From Melieria omissa (taxonomy: Eukaryota; Arthropoda; Insecta; Diptera; Ulidiidae), in the NCBI GenBank assembly GCA_963971225.1, contig OZ020269.1, positions 40,941,264 through 41,005,263 on the forward strand: DNA of 64,000 bases, given 5' to 3'. The notes under the pieces were generated by a model. That model was not told where the DNA came from and searched no databases. It worked only from the letters and a program-made list of their open reading frames with translations. Positions 41,939 through 52,586 of this stretch are shown in pieces (positions within the stretch are counted from its first letter, which is position 1; each line of letters begins with the position of its first letter). The position numbers and the translations under genes are program-made.

Positions 41939-41951
41939 CCCGAACTTACTC

Positions 41952-42371
41952 CACTGTGGAAAAAAAAATTTAACGGACAACTTCATTCGACGAATTTCTT
42001 ATTTCAGCCATGCCGTGTGCAGCCGTGCATTTTCATTTTTCAATTCATTTATTTGGAATATTAATAACATAAGGTGCAGTAAGAACTTAGTCTTTTAATT
42101 GCACTCCAATATTAATTAAATTTCTAAATTTAATTAATTAATTAAACTTAAAACTATCAATAACCAAATTAAATTAAGTAATAAACTTAAAACTATCAAT
42201 TACAAAATTAAATTAATTAATAACAAAGTTTCTTAATATATATAACTCAAATATTATAGATAATAGAAAATATAATCTTGGATATAAAGGAGAAAAAAGA
42301 TAGGAAAGTAATGAAGGAAGAAAAGTAGAGGTTAAATGGGAATAAAGAAGAAGAAGGTGCGCCTTGCAATC
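41952..42371. repeat. AT-rich spacer with short tandem repeats
   Basis: No gene. Around 42136-42230 a unit of about 44 bp containing AACTTAAAACTATCAAT occurs twice with differences, embedded in AATTAA runs. A purine-rich block follows at 42285-42350. Confidence 0.5.
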
Positions 42372-43320
42372 ATTACTAGAGCATCCGTTAGCACTCTGCT
42401 ATCAGAGTGCTCTAAAATACTCATAAAATTTAGCCCTATAGGTGCTTCTGCTTAGCCCAGCCCTTGTAACTTCAGGAACTGAGTTCCTGACTCTGACGGC
42501 GTTGACAAAAAAAAGTCGAGATGTTGCTAAAAAATTGTACGCTGGGACAATTAAATTGTGACGTCTCCTGGACTGAGAAGGTAGGGTCAGATGGGGGAAA
42601 TGTAAACAAGGGGTAAATGTAAACAGCGGTTATTTTATGCTTTTAAAAATAACTGCAACAGCCCATGACCCAAAAAAATATTAATTTACATGCTAAATTA
42701 ATATTTTTTTGGGTAAATATTAATTTAGCATGTAAATTAATATTTTTTTGGGTCATGGTCTGTTGCAGTTAATTTTAAAAGCATAAAATAACCCCTGTTT
42801 ACATTTACCCCTTGTTTACATTTACCCGATCTGACCCTATTAACTTTTTGTACAAATAAAAAGGAGTTTTCCATTGTAATAGTCTGTAGATGAAGATAAC
42901 ATTTTTGGCAAAGAGGTAATTTTCCATAGTTCACCCAAGTACTTTATTCTGCTAGAGAGAAATATGCTCATATCTTTATAGCCCGTATACATATCGTGTA
43001 GCATTATTAAAGGCTACATTAATTTTATGTAATGATTGAGATCAAGCTTACTGTACACTACTTCAGAGTAGGCAATTATTTGTATTACAATTAGTTGTAT
43101 AACTAATTTGCGCCTGGTTTCCAAGGGTGTGGATGGAGCTGAAAATCTCAATTTACGCAGCGTAGCATATACCTTCCTCACGACCCCATTAATATGGTCA
43201 CAGCAACTTAACAATAAATCCTAAGTTCTTAATTTTGTCCGTAAAAGTAAGCACACTTGAGACTAAATCCAACTTAAGGATGTGGAAGAGGACTTTTTTC
43301 TTTGCCGAATCTGTCCAAAT
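42372..43320 (-). pseudogene. LINE ORF2 C-terminal remnant, cut by a foldback MITE
   Basis: The minus strand, starting near 43300, reads LDLVSSVLTFTDKIKNLGFI, then after a frameshift CDHINGVVRKVYATLRKLRF, LVIQLIVIQIIAYSEVVYSK and INVAFNNATRYVYGL. Beyond the MITE (42582-42839) it continues with RRHNLIVPAYNFLATSRLFF and VNAVRVRNSVPE. This is the thumb and C-terminal region found in Jockey-group LINE polymerases. No catalytic blocks are present. Frameshifts and stops occur throughout. The family is different from the LOA-like and CR1-like copies here. Confidence 0.75.
42582..42839. mobile_element. Foldback MITE, TA target
   Basis: The 258-bp segment is almost completely palindromic: arms of roughly 125 bases start GGGTCAGATGGGGGAAATG at the left and mirror at the right. 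Each arm has two copies of GGGTAAATGTAAAC or close variants. It is flanked by TA on both sides, inside a LINE remnant whose reading continues on either side. TA duplication and palindromic structure suit a Tc1/mariner-type MITE. The transcript or single strand would fold into a long hairpin. Confidence 0.88.
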
Positions 43321-43361
43321 GTGTCAAAATAATATTTAACGGGGTTTATCTCACCCCCATT

Positions 43362-45815
43362 CAGTGGCGTCCCCAGGGGGGGATTAGGGGGATGGATCCC
43401 CCCCCTTGGTCGGAGAATTCACTTATGCAATTTGCTATAGCAATATGGAATTGTGAAACATTTTTACTATTTGCTTTATCGCTTCTGTAATCACCCACTT
43501 AAAACCTAATAACTGAACCTCCCATGATCTGGCCAGACCATAATGTAAACAAGATGATAGTCGAGGATTGTTGTTAAGGATATAAAAAAACCAGAGAGTG
43601 TGAATACAATGATTTCTTTTGCTTGTCTACATTATTTTTACGTAAAACGGTGAAAATATACTAGAATAATTAAGTAAATAGCGAGTTTCAACTTTAATGA
43701 GTTAATTTTGAAATTAAAAAAATACGGCAGTAAAGCAAAAAAATAAAAAAAATGTATAAATGTATAAATGTAAAATACTGATACGATGAGAGATTCTGTG
43801 CCGCACTGTACAAAAATGCCTTTCTCCGCACGAATGTTTTCCAAGCATACTTTTAGGCATGCACTGTGAAGTACAGCAAAACTGTTATAAATTCGCTTGG
43901 TATAGTCCGATATGGCAAGGATGGTTCTCGAAATGGGCTGTGCGAGAATAGTCGAGCGTTTTCCAATTAGAAGTGCAAGAAACTTCGGCGCGATAAGAAA
44001 AGTGGTATAAAAGCAGCAGTGGCAGCGCAAGGGGTCGAGTCTGTGTTGAGCGAGCAAAGTGGTAACAAGTGTAGATACGAGCAAAGTGTAATACTGTAAA
44101 TAAAGTTAGTTTCTGATTGTTGATTTTTGCTGAGTAACTGAAGTTGTTTTATTTTCAAATACAATCAAAACGAACCGTCGATAACGAACTGTGGAAATTC
44201 GTAACAATACGTTACTTATGGATCTACTTCAGCTGCTTGACCAATGCAATTATTTCAACAATATATTGCAGTATCATGACTAAACCACATTGAGATTTTA
44301 CATTCGACACATACAAATCGGGTTTTGATATATATATTTCTGGATTCCTTGCACTGTTAATAATTATGAACTGCTTTGCCAAAGAAAAATATGCAAAACA
44401 TGCTCTACATGTTGTTGTTCATGCTGAACTGGCCGGATATCGTTTTCCTTGTCGCCTTCGTCGTTGCTATCTTCACATTGAACTATCTAAACCGACCATT
44501 TTTTCTATCAGTATCAGAAACTTCGTTTTGTTCAGGGCCAAATGAAAGCGTGAAATTGGCAGCACCGTTATTATTGCCTCTCGCAGCAAATTATTTAATA
44601 TCTTAAATTCGTTGCTCTAAAGCATTAGTTTCCGCTATTGCTAAGGTAATTTTTTTAGAGATTTTCCTCTCTGATTTAACTCCAGCGTCGAAGTTCAAAA
44701 ACAATGTCCACCTGATTCTCAAAATAGCGTCCTCTTCTTTTCATCTCTGTCACAGAAAACACCCAATCGAATTGGAAAATGGATAAGTATTAATTTTGAA
44801 TATGTTCCAACATTATATTCCAACAAAAATTATAATTTATTAACCGAAAGAAAATAAAAGCCAAGGCGAACGAAAAACACTTGGACCAGGTACATTTTGC
44901 GCCAGGTAATTTTCGTCACTATTAACGGGATGGCACGAAAAAAGTGCTTCAAATCGGGTCAGATGGAAAAACCTAGTTGAAAATATATATATAATATAAA
45001 AAAATATTTATAAACAATTCTGACAATAATTACGTCGAAAATAACAAAAAAAAACCTGAAAATAACTGGCAAATTTGTATGAAAATACACCATGGTCTGG
45101 CCAAGCCATGGTTTTGGGTTTTGTGCTTAGAAAGGATCAGTTAAGGATATCATGAAATTTGAGCTCGATAGCTTAATTACAACATTACTAAAGTGGATCC
45201 AAAGTTCAATATGGTCTGGCCAGAACCGGATACCCGCAGAAGGGTTAAGAATAAATGAATAAAAAAATCAGCATTGCATTTGTTCTCGCAGAATAGTTGT
45301 ATTTTCAATGTTCCCAAAAGTGTCGACTATTTACCAAAATAGTAATCAAACGCAGGCTTCATGCCAACCCTGCATCAGCTGTTGAAATTAAAAAAAAATT
45401 CACTTACATAGTTTTGGTGAATTGCGGGTAAACATGGAAACATGGTCACCTCTATCATAATTAAATTTCAGAACGTCATACATTTTGTAAATGTTTGATT
45501 TCTTTTACATAGCTGGTGTGCTTTTTAAAATACGTCTTTTGAGTTTTTCGTAATTCTATTAGCAGTTGTTTTCGAAATGTCATAACTTAAAACAAACTTG
45601 AATTTTTTGGTTGGGATTTTATGACTTAAAAATACATGTCACTTGAATTTTTTGTTTTAAGAAGTTTATGTTAGTATATGTATACATATATGTATGTATG
45701 TACAATTTTATTCAACATGTATTAAAAATAATACGCAAAGATGAAAGTATAAAAATGGCGTTAAACTGCATTTTTTGCATATCCCCCCCTTCCCGAAATC
45801 CTGGGGACGCCACTG
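43362..45815. mobile_element. hAT-like element holding a solo LTR
   Basis: The ends are a perfect 16-bp inverted repeat, CAGTGGCGTCCCCAGG at 43362-43377 and its complement at 45800-45815. The flanking 8-mers are CCCCCATT (43354-43361) and TCCCCATT (45816-45823), seven of eight matching. CAGTGGCG ends with 8-bp duplications are typical of hAT elements. G-rich and C-rich runs lie just inside both ends. No transposase is recognised in the 2.0 kb that remains after removing the LTR. Internal AT-rich sequence includes three occurrences of TCTGGCCA. One weak open frame (44376-44606) has a hydrophobic start and no known domain. Confidence 0.78.
43779..44206 (+). repeat. Solo LTR of the 412-like gypsy family
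   Basis: This 428-bp LTR runs TG...CA and is flanked by the perfect 4-bp duplication ATAC (43775-43778 and 44207-44210). It aligns over its length with the 3' LTR at 3252-3680. It shows a TATA box, TATAAAAG (44006-44013), and a polyadenylation signal, AATAAA (44099-44104), in the right order for U3, R and U5. A solo LTR forms by recombination between the two LTRs of a full element. Confidence 0.93.
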
Positions 45816-45823
45816 TCCCCATT

Positions 45824-46785
45824 AATCGAAGACCCCGCGTACGTCCTAAAAAACTGTTTCCTTACTGACCGACAAAGCCATGGCATAATAACATTGCATG
45901 CCAAGTAGAGAAATCTCGCTTTTCTTTCCGTTGTTTACATTTGTAAATGCTGTCGAACAAAGTTATTAGGGTTGTGTGTACGTAGAGAATTTAGAACTTT
46001 CCGTTTTGCAAATGTTCATAGCATACAGTCAAGAAAATACTTGTAAGTAAAAAATTATATTATTATTTGTTTCATGAAGAAATATAAGTACGTGCACTGC
46101 ACTTCAATAAGTTGGAGTACAATTTGCAAGGTGTTTGGCTAATGCGACAGTTAAACTTTTTGACAGTCTACTTATTTGTTTCATGTTTTTTATATATTTA
46201 TGAAGACAGTAACAAAAGTTATTAAGTAGTTTTTAACTCGTACCGGATATGTAATTTGCGTTTGAAACTTTAGTTTTAATGGAAGTGGAAATGGATTTTA
46301 ATGCAAAGCCCCCATGTCTGCGCACGACCCCCATTTACAACAATAACTTATTGAAATTCTATAGCACATAAAAAATGCTCTCACTATCTGGCAAAACTTG
46401 TGCTGATGAAGCTTTTTCATGTCCAAATATTTAAATGTGTAAAATGGGATGTGCCTGATCAGTTGAGATGCGTAGAGTCTCAGCCACTTTATGATTTCAT
46501 TCTATCGTCCAATATCATGCTATTTAATTGACAATTTTTGGAGTGACAATCTCTTTTGACCGACTTGATTGTTTGGAGTTACGTGTGCTGGTATCTACGA
46601 ACACAACAGAATTTCTTTTAAAATTTTAAAAACCCATCTAACTCTGCACGTATAATCCCAAAACCGTATTATTGCCATATAATCGCAATATCTTAAAGCT
46701 CTTGAATTTCTTTTGATGTGTAAACTGCCTTTTTCATCAATAGCGGGATTTTTGTTGAATATATTTGGCGACCTTGCCGTCTACT
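45824..46785. other. AT-rich non-coding stretch
   Basis: No gene, transposon end or RNA gene is recognised. A short TATG/TACA microsatellite lies just upstream near 45670-45705. Open frames are short and without domains. Confidence 0.5.
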
Positions 46786-46789
46786 CTAG

Positions 46790-49735
46790 CAATCACGCAA
46801 GTCGGGGGCTCCGGCTAGTATGGAGGTAAGGGCTGACGGAATATGACTAGTCCTCCTCATGGTGGCCGCTGGAAACAGCTGTCCGGGTATGGTCTTGTCT
46901 CTACCCGGTTTAGCTGGCTCCTCTCCAACCACTCCAAGCCCAGCATTCCCTGCTATATAGAAACCACGGTCCTTCAGACGAGTACGGGCGCTGTGGGCCA
47001 CAGCACGCCCAAGCTCGCTGATGAACCATCCACATCGGCTTTTGCCAGGGACCCAAAGAAACCGGCCAAGTCCAAGGACCCATCCAGGTATAAGCAGTAC
47101 CAGTACGCTTTAGCGGTCTTCGGTAGGAACCAGCAGCAATGAGGCCTCTAGTACTGCTCATCCCAAGAATAAAGAGGACAAAGTTGGGTTTCAAAGGTGG
47201 TCGATGAGTACCTGGCGTACCAATCGACTCTTCCGAAGAGCGAAGCCACGAAACGGAAACGATCGGCCCAAGAAAAATCCGATCATGAAGTAAATAAGGC
47301 CAGGAAAGGGCCTTTAGAGAGGTGACGCGTGATCACCTGCAGGTGGCGTTGGTCGACGCGACTAGTTACCGCGGCAAGGAGGCTTTGAAAAAGTGAGGGG
47401 AGATCGAGGCCAAGTTAACCCAAATGGTAATGAATTACGTTATGGTTAACTTGACCTCGGAAATTACCTCTTCCTGACGTTGACTCAGCCGAGATTGTTC
47501 GCGGTCACAAGGTGAGAAATGTGATAACCAATATTTCAAGGACTTCCTGGAGGACTGCATTTCTTGGTTGCTAACCATGTCGTTTGGCTATGGGAAGCTG
47601 GCAAATATCTGCAGGCTAACAATCCGGGATGTTATCGAATGTTCCGCAGAAGAACAGCTTGTCTGTTCTCATGATCATCACCAAGGGAGAACCTAGGTAG
47701 GTAGGTTGGATAAGGTTGAGAACAAGCTTTGCTTTGGCGTTGGGAACACAGAGCTAAAAATTTTTCGCTCCTCCAATACGGTTGAAGAGGGTGCTGAGGT
47801 CACCGATGCCGATAAGCATTTGGTTCCCTACCAGATACGTAAACAGAGGTACCCCACAAGGTGGAGTGTTCCCCCTATAGTGGATTTGCGCGGTGGAGGG
47901 TATCCTGAACGAGTTAAATAAGGGTGGTATGAAGGCATTCGTATATGCAGACGATATGGTTATGATGGCACCAGGGAGGTTAAGCAGGTAGTGCGCGGAT
48001 CGCGGCCTGGGTTTAAGCCCTGAGAAAATGAACTGATGCTTTGTTTTACGAGGACCAAGACCTTTATATTACCCAATCTGAATGGAACGGCACTGGCCCT
48101 TTCATCCAGGGCAAAATACTTGATGCTCGATACTGATGATACTGAATCTTAAGCTAAACTGGAAGCTAAATAAACAGGAAACAGTGAAAAAACAGTTCAG
48201 GTTCGTACTCCATTCCTGCAACAAAATGGTAGGAAGGAGCTGGGGTCTCCAACCGAAACTGATGATTTGGGTGTACAAGATGGTGATACGCCCTATCTTA
48301 TCATACGGTGCCTTGGTGTGGTGGAAAGTTCTAAGGAAGGCGTATAACATCACTAAGCTCACACGAATACAAAGAATGGACTGTGTGGGAACAGTGGGTG
48401 CAATCAGATTGTGCCCGCCAGAAGCCTTGAATGTTCTGACACTTACTTGCAATCGGCCTACACACTGTCAACACAAGTGCTTTACGGTTAAAGGAACTGG
48501 GTTGCTGGAGGGACAGGCCTTATGGTCGCGGTAGTCTGTTGGCGGCTAACCGCATCTGTGGATAGGAAACGGACTATAGGGCTCCCAACATAGTCTTTGG
48601 AATACCTTTCTCAATCAAGATATCATCACGGTCTGAATAAGGAACAATGAGCCCAACACCGGAGGCACCATAATCTACACAGATGGTTCCAAAATGGATT
48701 GTGGAGAAGGTGCTGACGTTTACTCAAACGAGCTGAGGTTCAGGAAATCAATCCACTTCCGAATAGATCTAGTGTATTCTAGGTGGAGGTTCTAGCTATT
48801 CAGAAAGCCTGTAGGTTGGCAGTGGCAGACACCACGTTTAAAGAAGAGGTTACCAGTTTTTCCTGCAAGAACGCGATCGGTTTTTCGATCATCACCTCCA
48901 AACTTATCTTGAACTGCAGGGAGGCCCTCCTGGAACTGGCACGCCGATTGTTTGCCCTCATTTGGGTTCCCGGACTCCGGAACACTGAGGGAAACGAAAG
49001 ACGTCCGTCTCGAGCTCGCCAGGAAAGGTTCCGCTCTTGATCAAGGGGATGCGGTGGTAGTCCGCACCCCAATAATCCTCATTAAGAGCAAGATTTTTAT
49101 GGACCTCCTATCATAGGCAGATAAGAGATGGCAGGGGCTGGTTACCTGCAGAGTTAGCAGATCAATCTGGCCAAGTTACAACAAAAACAAATAGGTGGAA
49201 CTGATTAGTAAAAATGAGTCGATATGGCCAAAGTTACTGCAGTTATCACCACTGGCCTTTATGGGAGCATGCAGCCAGGATGGGCATCCTTCACAACACC
49301 AGCTGCCGTAGCTGCGGTGATCCAGCTGAGAAGGAGACAATTTAACACTTCCTCTGTATTTTCCCGGCTCTAGTAAAAGCAGGTTCAAAACACTAGGTAA
49401 ACTCTTTTTCGAGATATCACGGGATATCCTCATTAACGCCACGAAATGGCTGTAAACAGCTAAGGTTTTTCGACGCGTAACCGGTACCCCATCCGCTTGA
49501 AATGTGTGCTGTAACATATGTTGGCAAAACAGTGTTGCATACACAGTTCAAAAACGGGTGAAATATGTGGTATCACAATGGGCCTTTCAGGCCTCCGAGT
49601 GTGTCTCTCATAGAGGCAGCCACCGCAACCTAACCTAACCGGTACCTTAGTGTCAATACTGAGAGAGAGGTTCAAAACGGCTTAAGCTCAATTAGATGTC
49701 TTAGGACATCACCACTTTAACCAACCAACCCCCGA
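46790..49735 (+). mobile_element. LOA-like LINE #4, internally deleted
   Basis: Same family as LINE #3. ORF1 traces run from about 46843 (with KKPAKSKDPSRYKQYQYALA) through 47325-47430, which reads HLQVALVDATSYRGKEALKK with stops, to 47706-47830 (LCFGVGNTELKIFRSSN). The reading then jumps to the polymerase motif RGTPQGGV at about 47848, so the endonuclease and half the polymerase are deleted. Later pieces include FVYADDMVMMAPG, ILSYGALVWWKVLRKAYNIT, IYTDGSKMDCGEGAD and decayed RNase H and zinc motif. The 3' end has the AACC-type tail at about 49716-49728, as in LINE #3. Many stops; inactive. Confidence 0.85.
49489..49635 (+). mobile_element. Tiny 5'-truncated LINE tail inside LINE #4
   Basis: The 147-bp insert is flanked by an 11-bp duplication, TAACCGGTACC (49478-49488 and 49636-49646). 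Its end, with CACAATGGGCC, TTTCAGGCCTCCGAGTG and a CCTAACC tail, matches the 3' untranslated end of LOA-like LINE #2 (25438-25511). It is therefore an extremely truncated copy of the LINE #2 family. Confidence 0.85.
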
Positions 49736-50015
49736 TTTCGCAACACCTAATCGAATGAACACTTACTAGTCTTAAATGCAGGAAATTACCCATGTGTAGC
49801 AAAATAAACAGGGTTGTAAAAAAGTGTTTGCACATTTTGTGATTTGACTACAGTCTACAAAAGGGACTGGAAAACAAAACAATTTTATTCAGCATTTTTT
49901 CATGTTTCTTTTAACACTCTTTTCGATAATCTGCTTAGCTTATAAAATTCTCACGCGGTTAAGAGAATTAAAAATCATTAAAGTTTACATCTAAGCATTT
50001 AAAAATTTCACTTAC

Positions 50016-50189
50016 CTAGCCGCATGCTTACTCTGAGATGTAGCACTTAGCATAGGAATATTGGGGACAATTACTACATCATCCTCCATTCCCACCGAAA
50101 GTTCCTCTCGAAATATATATATTTTCTTCAGGTTATAGCTTAATGTACCATTTGCATTTTCAACGATGTTAACCTTTTCCCACGATTCT
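50016..50189 (-). CDS. Probable internal exon of a host gene
   Basis: On the minus strand a strong acceptor (TTTGTTTTTCAG, ending at 50190) precedes 174 bases that are open in one frame, followed by a consensus donor (AG then GTAAGTG, starting at 50015). The length is 58 codons exactly and the exon begins and ends in the same phase, so it could be skipped without a frameshift. The translation starts ESWEKVNIVENANGTLSYN, continues KKIYIFREELSVGMEDDVV and ends MLSATSQSKHAA. It has no similarity to any transposon protein I know and its base composition is more balanced than the surroundings. I do not recognise the protein. If real, the transposons around it lie in introns of a minus-strand gene. 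No other exon of the same gene is evident in the window. Confidence 0.62.
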
Positions 50190-50437
50190 CTGAAAAACAA
50201 ATAAAATCATTAAAATTATGAAAACTTTCTTTTCTCAAAAGTAGCAATGAACCCACGCATTGTTTCGCATGTACTCGTATATGGTATCCCTTGCGCACTA
50301 GTTCATTGTTAACTAATAGCATGTTCAAACTGGCGACTTAAAGCTGTTTAATGAGCTTAAACAAGTTCAAAAACGTGTTTAATTACATACATTTGTTGTT
50401 AGAAATTAAACATATTGAACCATTTAACACGATCTAA

Positions 50438-50790
50438 TACTAAGTTAACATTGAGCCCAAATGCTTGATTTGGGCAAAAATTCTCAAATACAAAGCCAAA
50501 TCAAGCAGTTCCCCCATACAAAACCAGATTTTTAAATGGCTCATTTCAATAAAACGCCGAAGCAAATGCGATAAAATGTTACTAATTTTATCGAACGCAT
50601 CACAAAATGAAGGCCTTTGAAGCGCCTTTTTGACAATTCAAAATCACAACAAACGAAAATTATCAAAATTAAAATTTTGAATTGAAATTTTCGTCTGCTT
50701 GAAATATGCATGTAAGCATGCATGTAAGGCATGTAGTATATTTGTATTTTGCAATGGAAAATATTAAAAAAGTACTTCCATAAATGGTTC
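50438..50790 (-). mobile_element. Partial copy of the Harbinger-type MITE
   Basis: It starts TACTAAGTTAACATTGAGCC, the same terminus as the element at 32569-33594, preceded by TAA (a TWA target). It continues with similar sequence in the opposite direction (TTTTATCGAACGCATCACAA, then AACGAAAATTATCAAAA and TTCGTCTGCTTGAAATATG). The right terminus is missing or too diverged, and only one unit is present, not a dimer. Confidence 0.78.
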
Positions 50791-50830
50791 CTGCTAACCG
50801 ACAATGCTATTAGTTATTCAGGTGTGGTGT

Positions 50831-51263
50831 GCAAATTGCTCATTTATGTGACCAAAATCAAAATAAGAATAGCCATCCAACTTGAACAATACAGCTGCTT
50901 GGTCACAGCTCTTTTCATTTAAACTAGTTTAAGCTAGTCGGTTTAACCATGATATAACAAACTAACTATAATAAATTGATCTCAGAAAATAATAAAGATT
51001 TATTTTATACATATCTTAGTATATAGATAGCAGTTTCAGTTATGTGATTTTTTATGTTATTTTTCCAATAAAAGAGGACCAATAAGTAGAAAGACAATAC
51101 CGATTTCAATTTGTTTGCCAGGTACTATGACTCATTGAGATATTGAAACCAAATACAGTGCTTTTCGCTTATAACGAACCCATTCAAAACGATTTTCCGC
51201 CTAAAACGAACCAATTTCAAAAGTACGCGCTTTACCTTTTCGCTTATTACGGACCCCTTTTAA
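50831..51263. other. AT-rich non-coding stretch
   Basis: No gene is seen. Near 51163-51256 the phrase TTTTCGCTTAT plus AACGAACC or ACGGACCC is repeated two or three times with changes, which suggests a decayed repeat. Confidence 0.4.
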
Positions 51264-51674
51264 CCCTTTCGTGCACATAAGAGTTACAGCTATGGTACGG
51301 GGAAACTGTTTACAGTTCATAGGGTCCTGATACGCGCTGAATCCGAATCCGAGGTCAGATTTTGGAAATTCAAGATGGCGGATCCAATATGGCGGACGGT
51401 AAAGTCAAAAATTCGAGATTTTGAAAAACAACAAATTTTTCGTATTCTACGTAAAAATACAAATACAAACTGTTCTTGGTATTTTTTCGATATCTCTCTC
51501 GGTTTTTGAGTAAAAAATTCATAAACATTAGAACATCATCAGTTTCTTACTCATGTGGTTGCAACGCCTATGTGCACGAACGGAATAGACGGCAAATAGG
51601 GCTGCGATATTTTCAAAGTTTTTGACTTTACCGTCCGCCATATTGGATCCGCCATCTTGAATTTCCAAAATCTG
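51264..51674. repeat. Foldback structure with 56-bp perfect arms
   Basis: The arms at 51356-51411 and 51619-51674 are identical inverted copies over 56 bases, containing AAGATGGCGGATCCAATATG, and are separated by 207 bases. A second, overlapping inverted pair is CCCTTTCGTGCACATA (51264-51279) and TATGTGCACGAACGG (51569-51583). The first of these follows TTAA (51260-51263), as in the piggyBac-type MITE at 36164. Perfect arm identity suggests a recent insertion or ongoing conversion. The true element boundaries are uncertain. Confidence 0.75.
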
Positions 51675-52220
51675 GCATGAAATTGGATTTAACCTTCGCT
51701 TTATTTATACCCACCCGGGTGATATTTTTCATGATTCTTGTTCAACATCTGCCAGAGTATTTAACCAATGTAGTTATTATTTCGACTTACTGAAAAAATT
51801 CGAAAGTAGTTTTCAATAACATAAACAAAAAAATTGTTTTGGAAAAATTATTCCTGTTTTTTGTTACGTTATTTGGTATACAAACACCTACACGGGTGAT
51901 ACCAGGCGCTTACGCCACAATTTTTTACTCACAAGATTTTATTACGTAACTCAGTATGTGTTCAATAAACCCTTTGGAAAGAAATCGAATATTTTTCATA
52001 GTCGCAAAATAAATCTCTAAAGTTACGGTTTTTTCGAAAAACGGACTATCACGAATACAAATATCTTTGGTAAGGCGAAAGTTAAGCATCACAAAAACAT
52101 AACATTATCGCATTTTAACTGAACACTTTGACTATCGAAAGACGCTATGTCATCCATAGACAATTGTGACTGATTTTTTTTACTAAAAGTCGAACTCTAC
52201 CCATCAATCACTGCTCGTTT
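51675..52220. other. Non-coding stretch
   Basis: No gene is recognised. A motif of the form CACCCGGGTGATA or CTACACGGGTGATA occurs near 51713 and 51889, perhaps ends of a decayed element. Confidence 0.4.
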
Positions 52221-52415
52221 TCACCTGATGTGGCATCGTGCGACTTTCACCTTATAAAAAAAACGAAGGCGTTTTGAGGACATAGAAGTTATCCAAAATG
52301 TTTATACCGACATCCTGAAGGACATTCCAACCGACGATTTAAAACACTCATTAAACATGCTTTAAGATCACGCAAATAGCTGTACTGAGCCTGAAGGGAA
52401 TTATTTAAAAAAATC
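52221..52415 (+). pseudogene. mariner-like transposase C-terminal remnant
   Basis: Two short frames read SPDVASCDFHLIKKTK, with the third catalytic Asp of a mariner core, and then RRFEDIEVIQNVYTDILKDI, PTDDLKHSLNM and CTEPEGNYLKK. This matches the end of mariner transposases. A frameshift and a stop interrupt it. It is a different mariner lineage from the one at 37127-38420. The rest of the element is not visible. Confidence 0.72.
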
Positions 52416-52519
52416 ATATCGGTTTCACCAAAAAAATTTTTTATTCTTTCAAATGTTTAAAGGTGAAAAAATCTTCTTTGTGAGAACGTATATACCATGC
52501 AGAGTCATTGAACATTTTA

Positions 52520-52586
52520 AATAATTATAGGCTTTGGGGGGGGGGGGGGTTCTGACACCCAAAACCCCTCCCTTGGCTACGCCCCT
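52520..52586. mobile_element. Right terminus of a CAGGGGCGTAG-type element
   Basis: On the minus strand the sequence starts CAGGGGCGTAGCCAAGG, followed by G-rich and a 13-to-14-base C/G run, a common form of hAT-type termini in insects. No matching left end is found, so only one end is annotated. Confidence 0.45.

Larger units (their letters stand above)
36645..41951. mobile_element. Element X: TIR element with GGGTAATGTG repeats, holding mariner and Y pair
   Basis: The left end has GAGTAAGTTCGGG followed by TAATGTGATATA; the right end, read inwards on the minus strand, starts with the same GAGTAAGTTCGGG (41939-41951). The continuation TAATGTGGTATG and a second copy of GGGTAATGTGATATA lie on the far side of the Y insertion, at 38767-38803. 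Internal copies of GGGTRATGTGAT occur at about 36850-36895. Without the mariner and Y pair the element is about 0.86 kb and has no coding region I recognise. No clear target duplication is seen, so the family is unassigned. Confidence 0.65.

Noticed and set aside
44376..44606. 76-residue hydrophobic frame in the hAT-like element
   Set aside because: No similarity to transposase or any other family, and no splice or promoter context; treated as chance.
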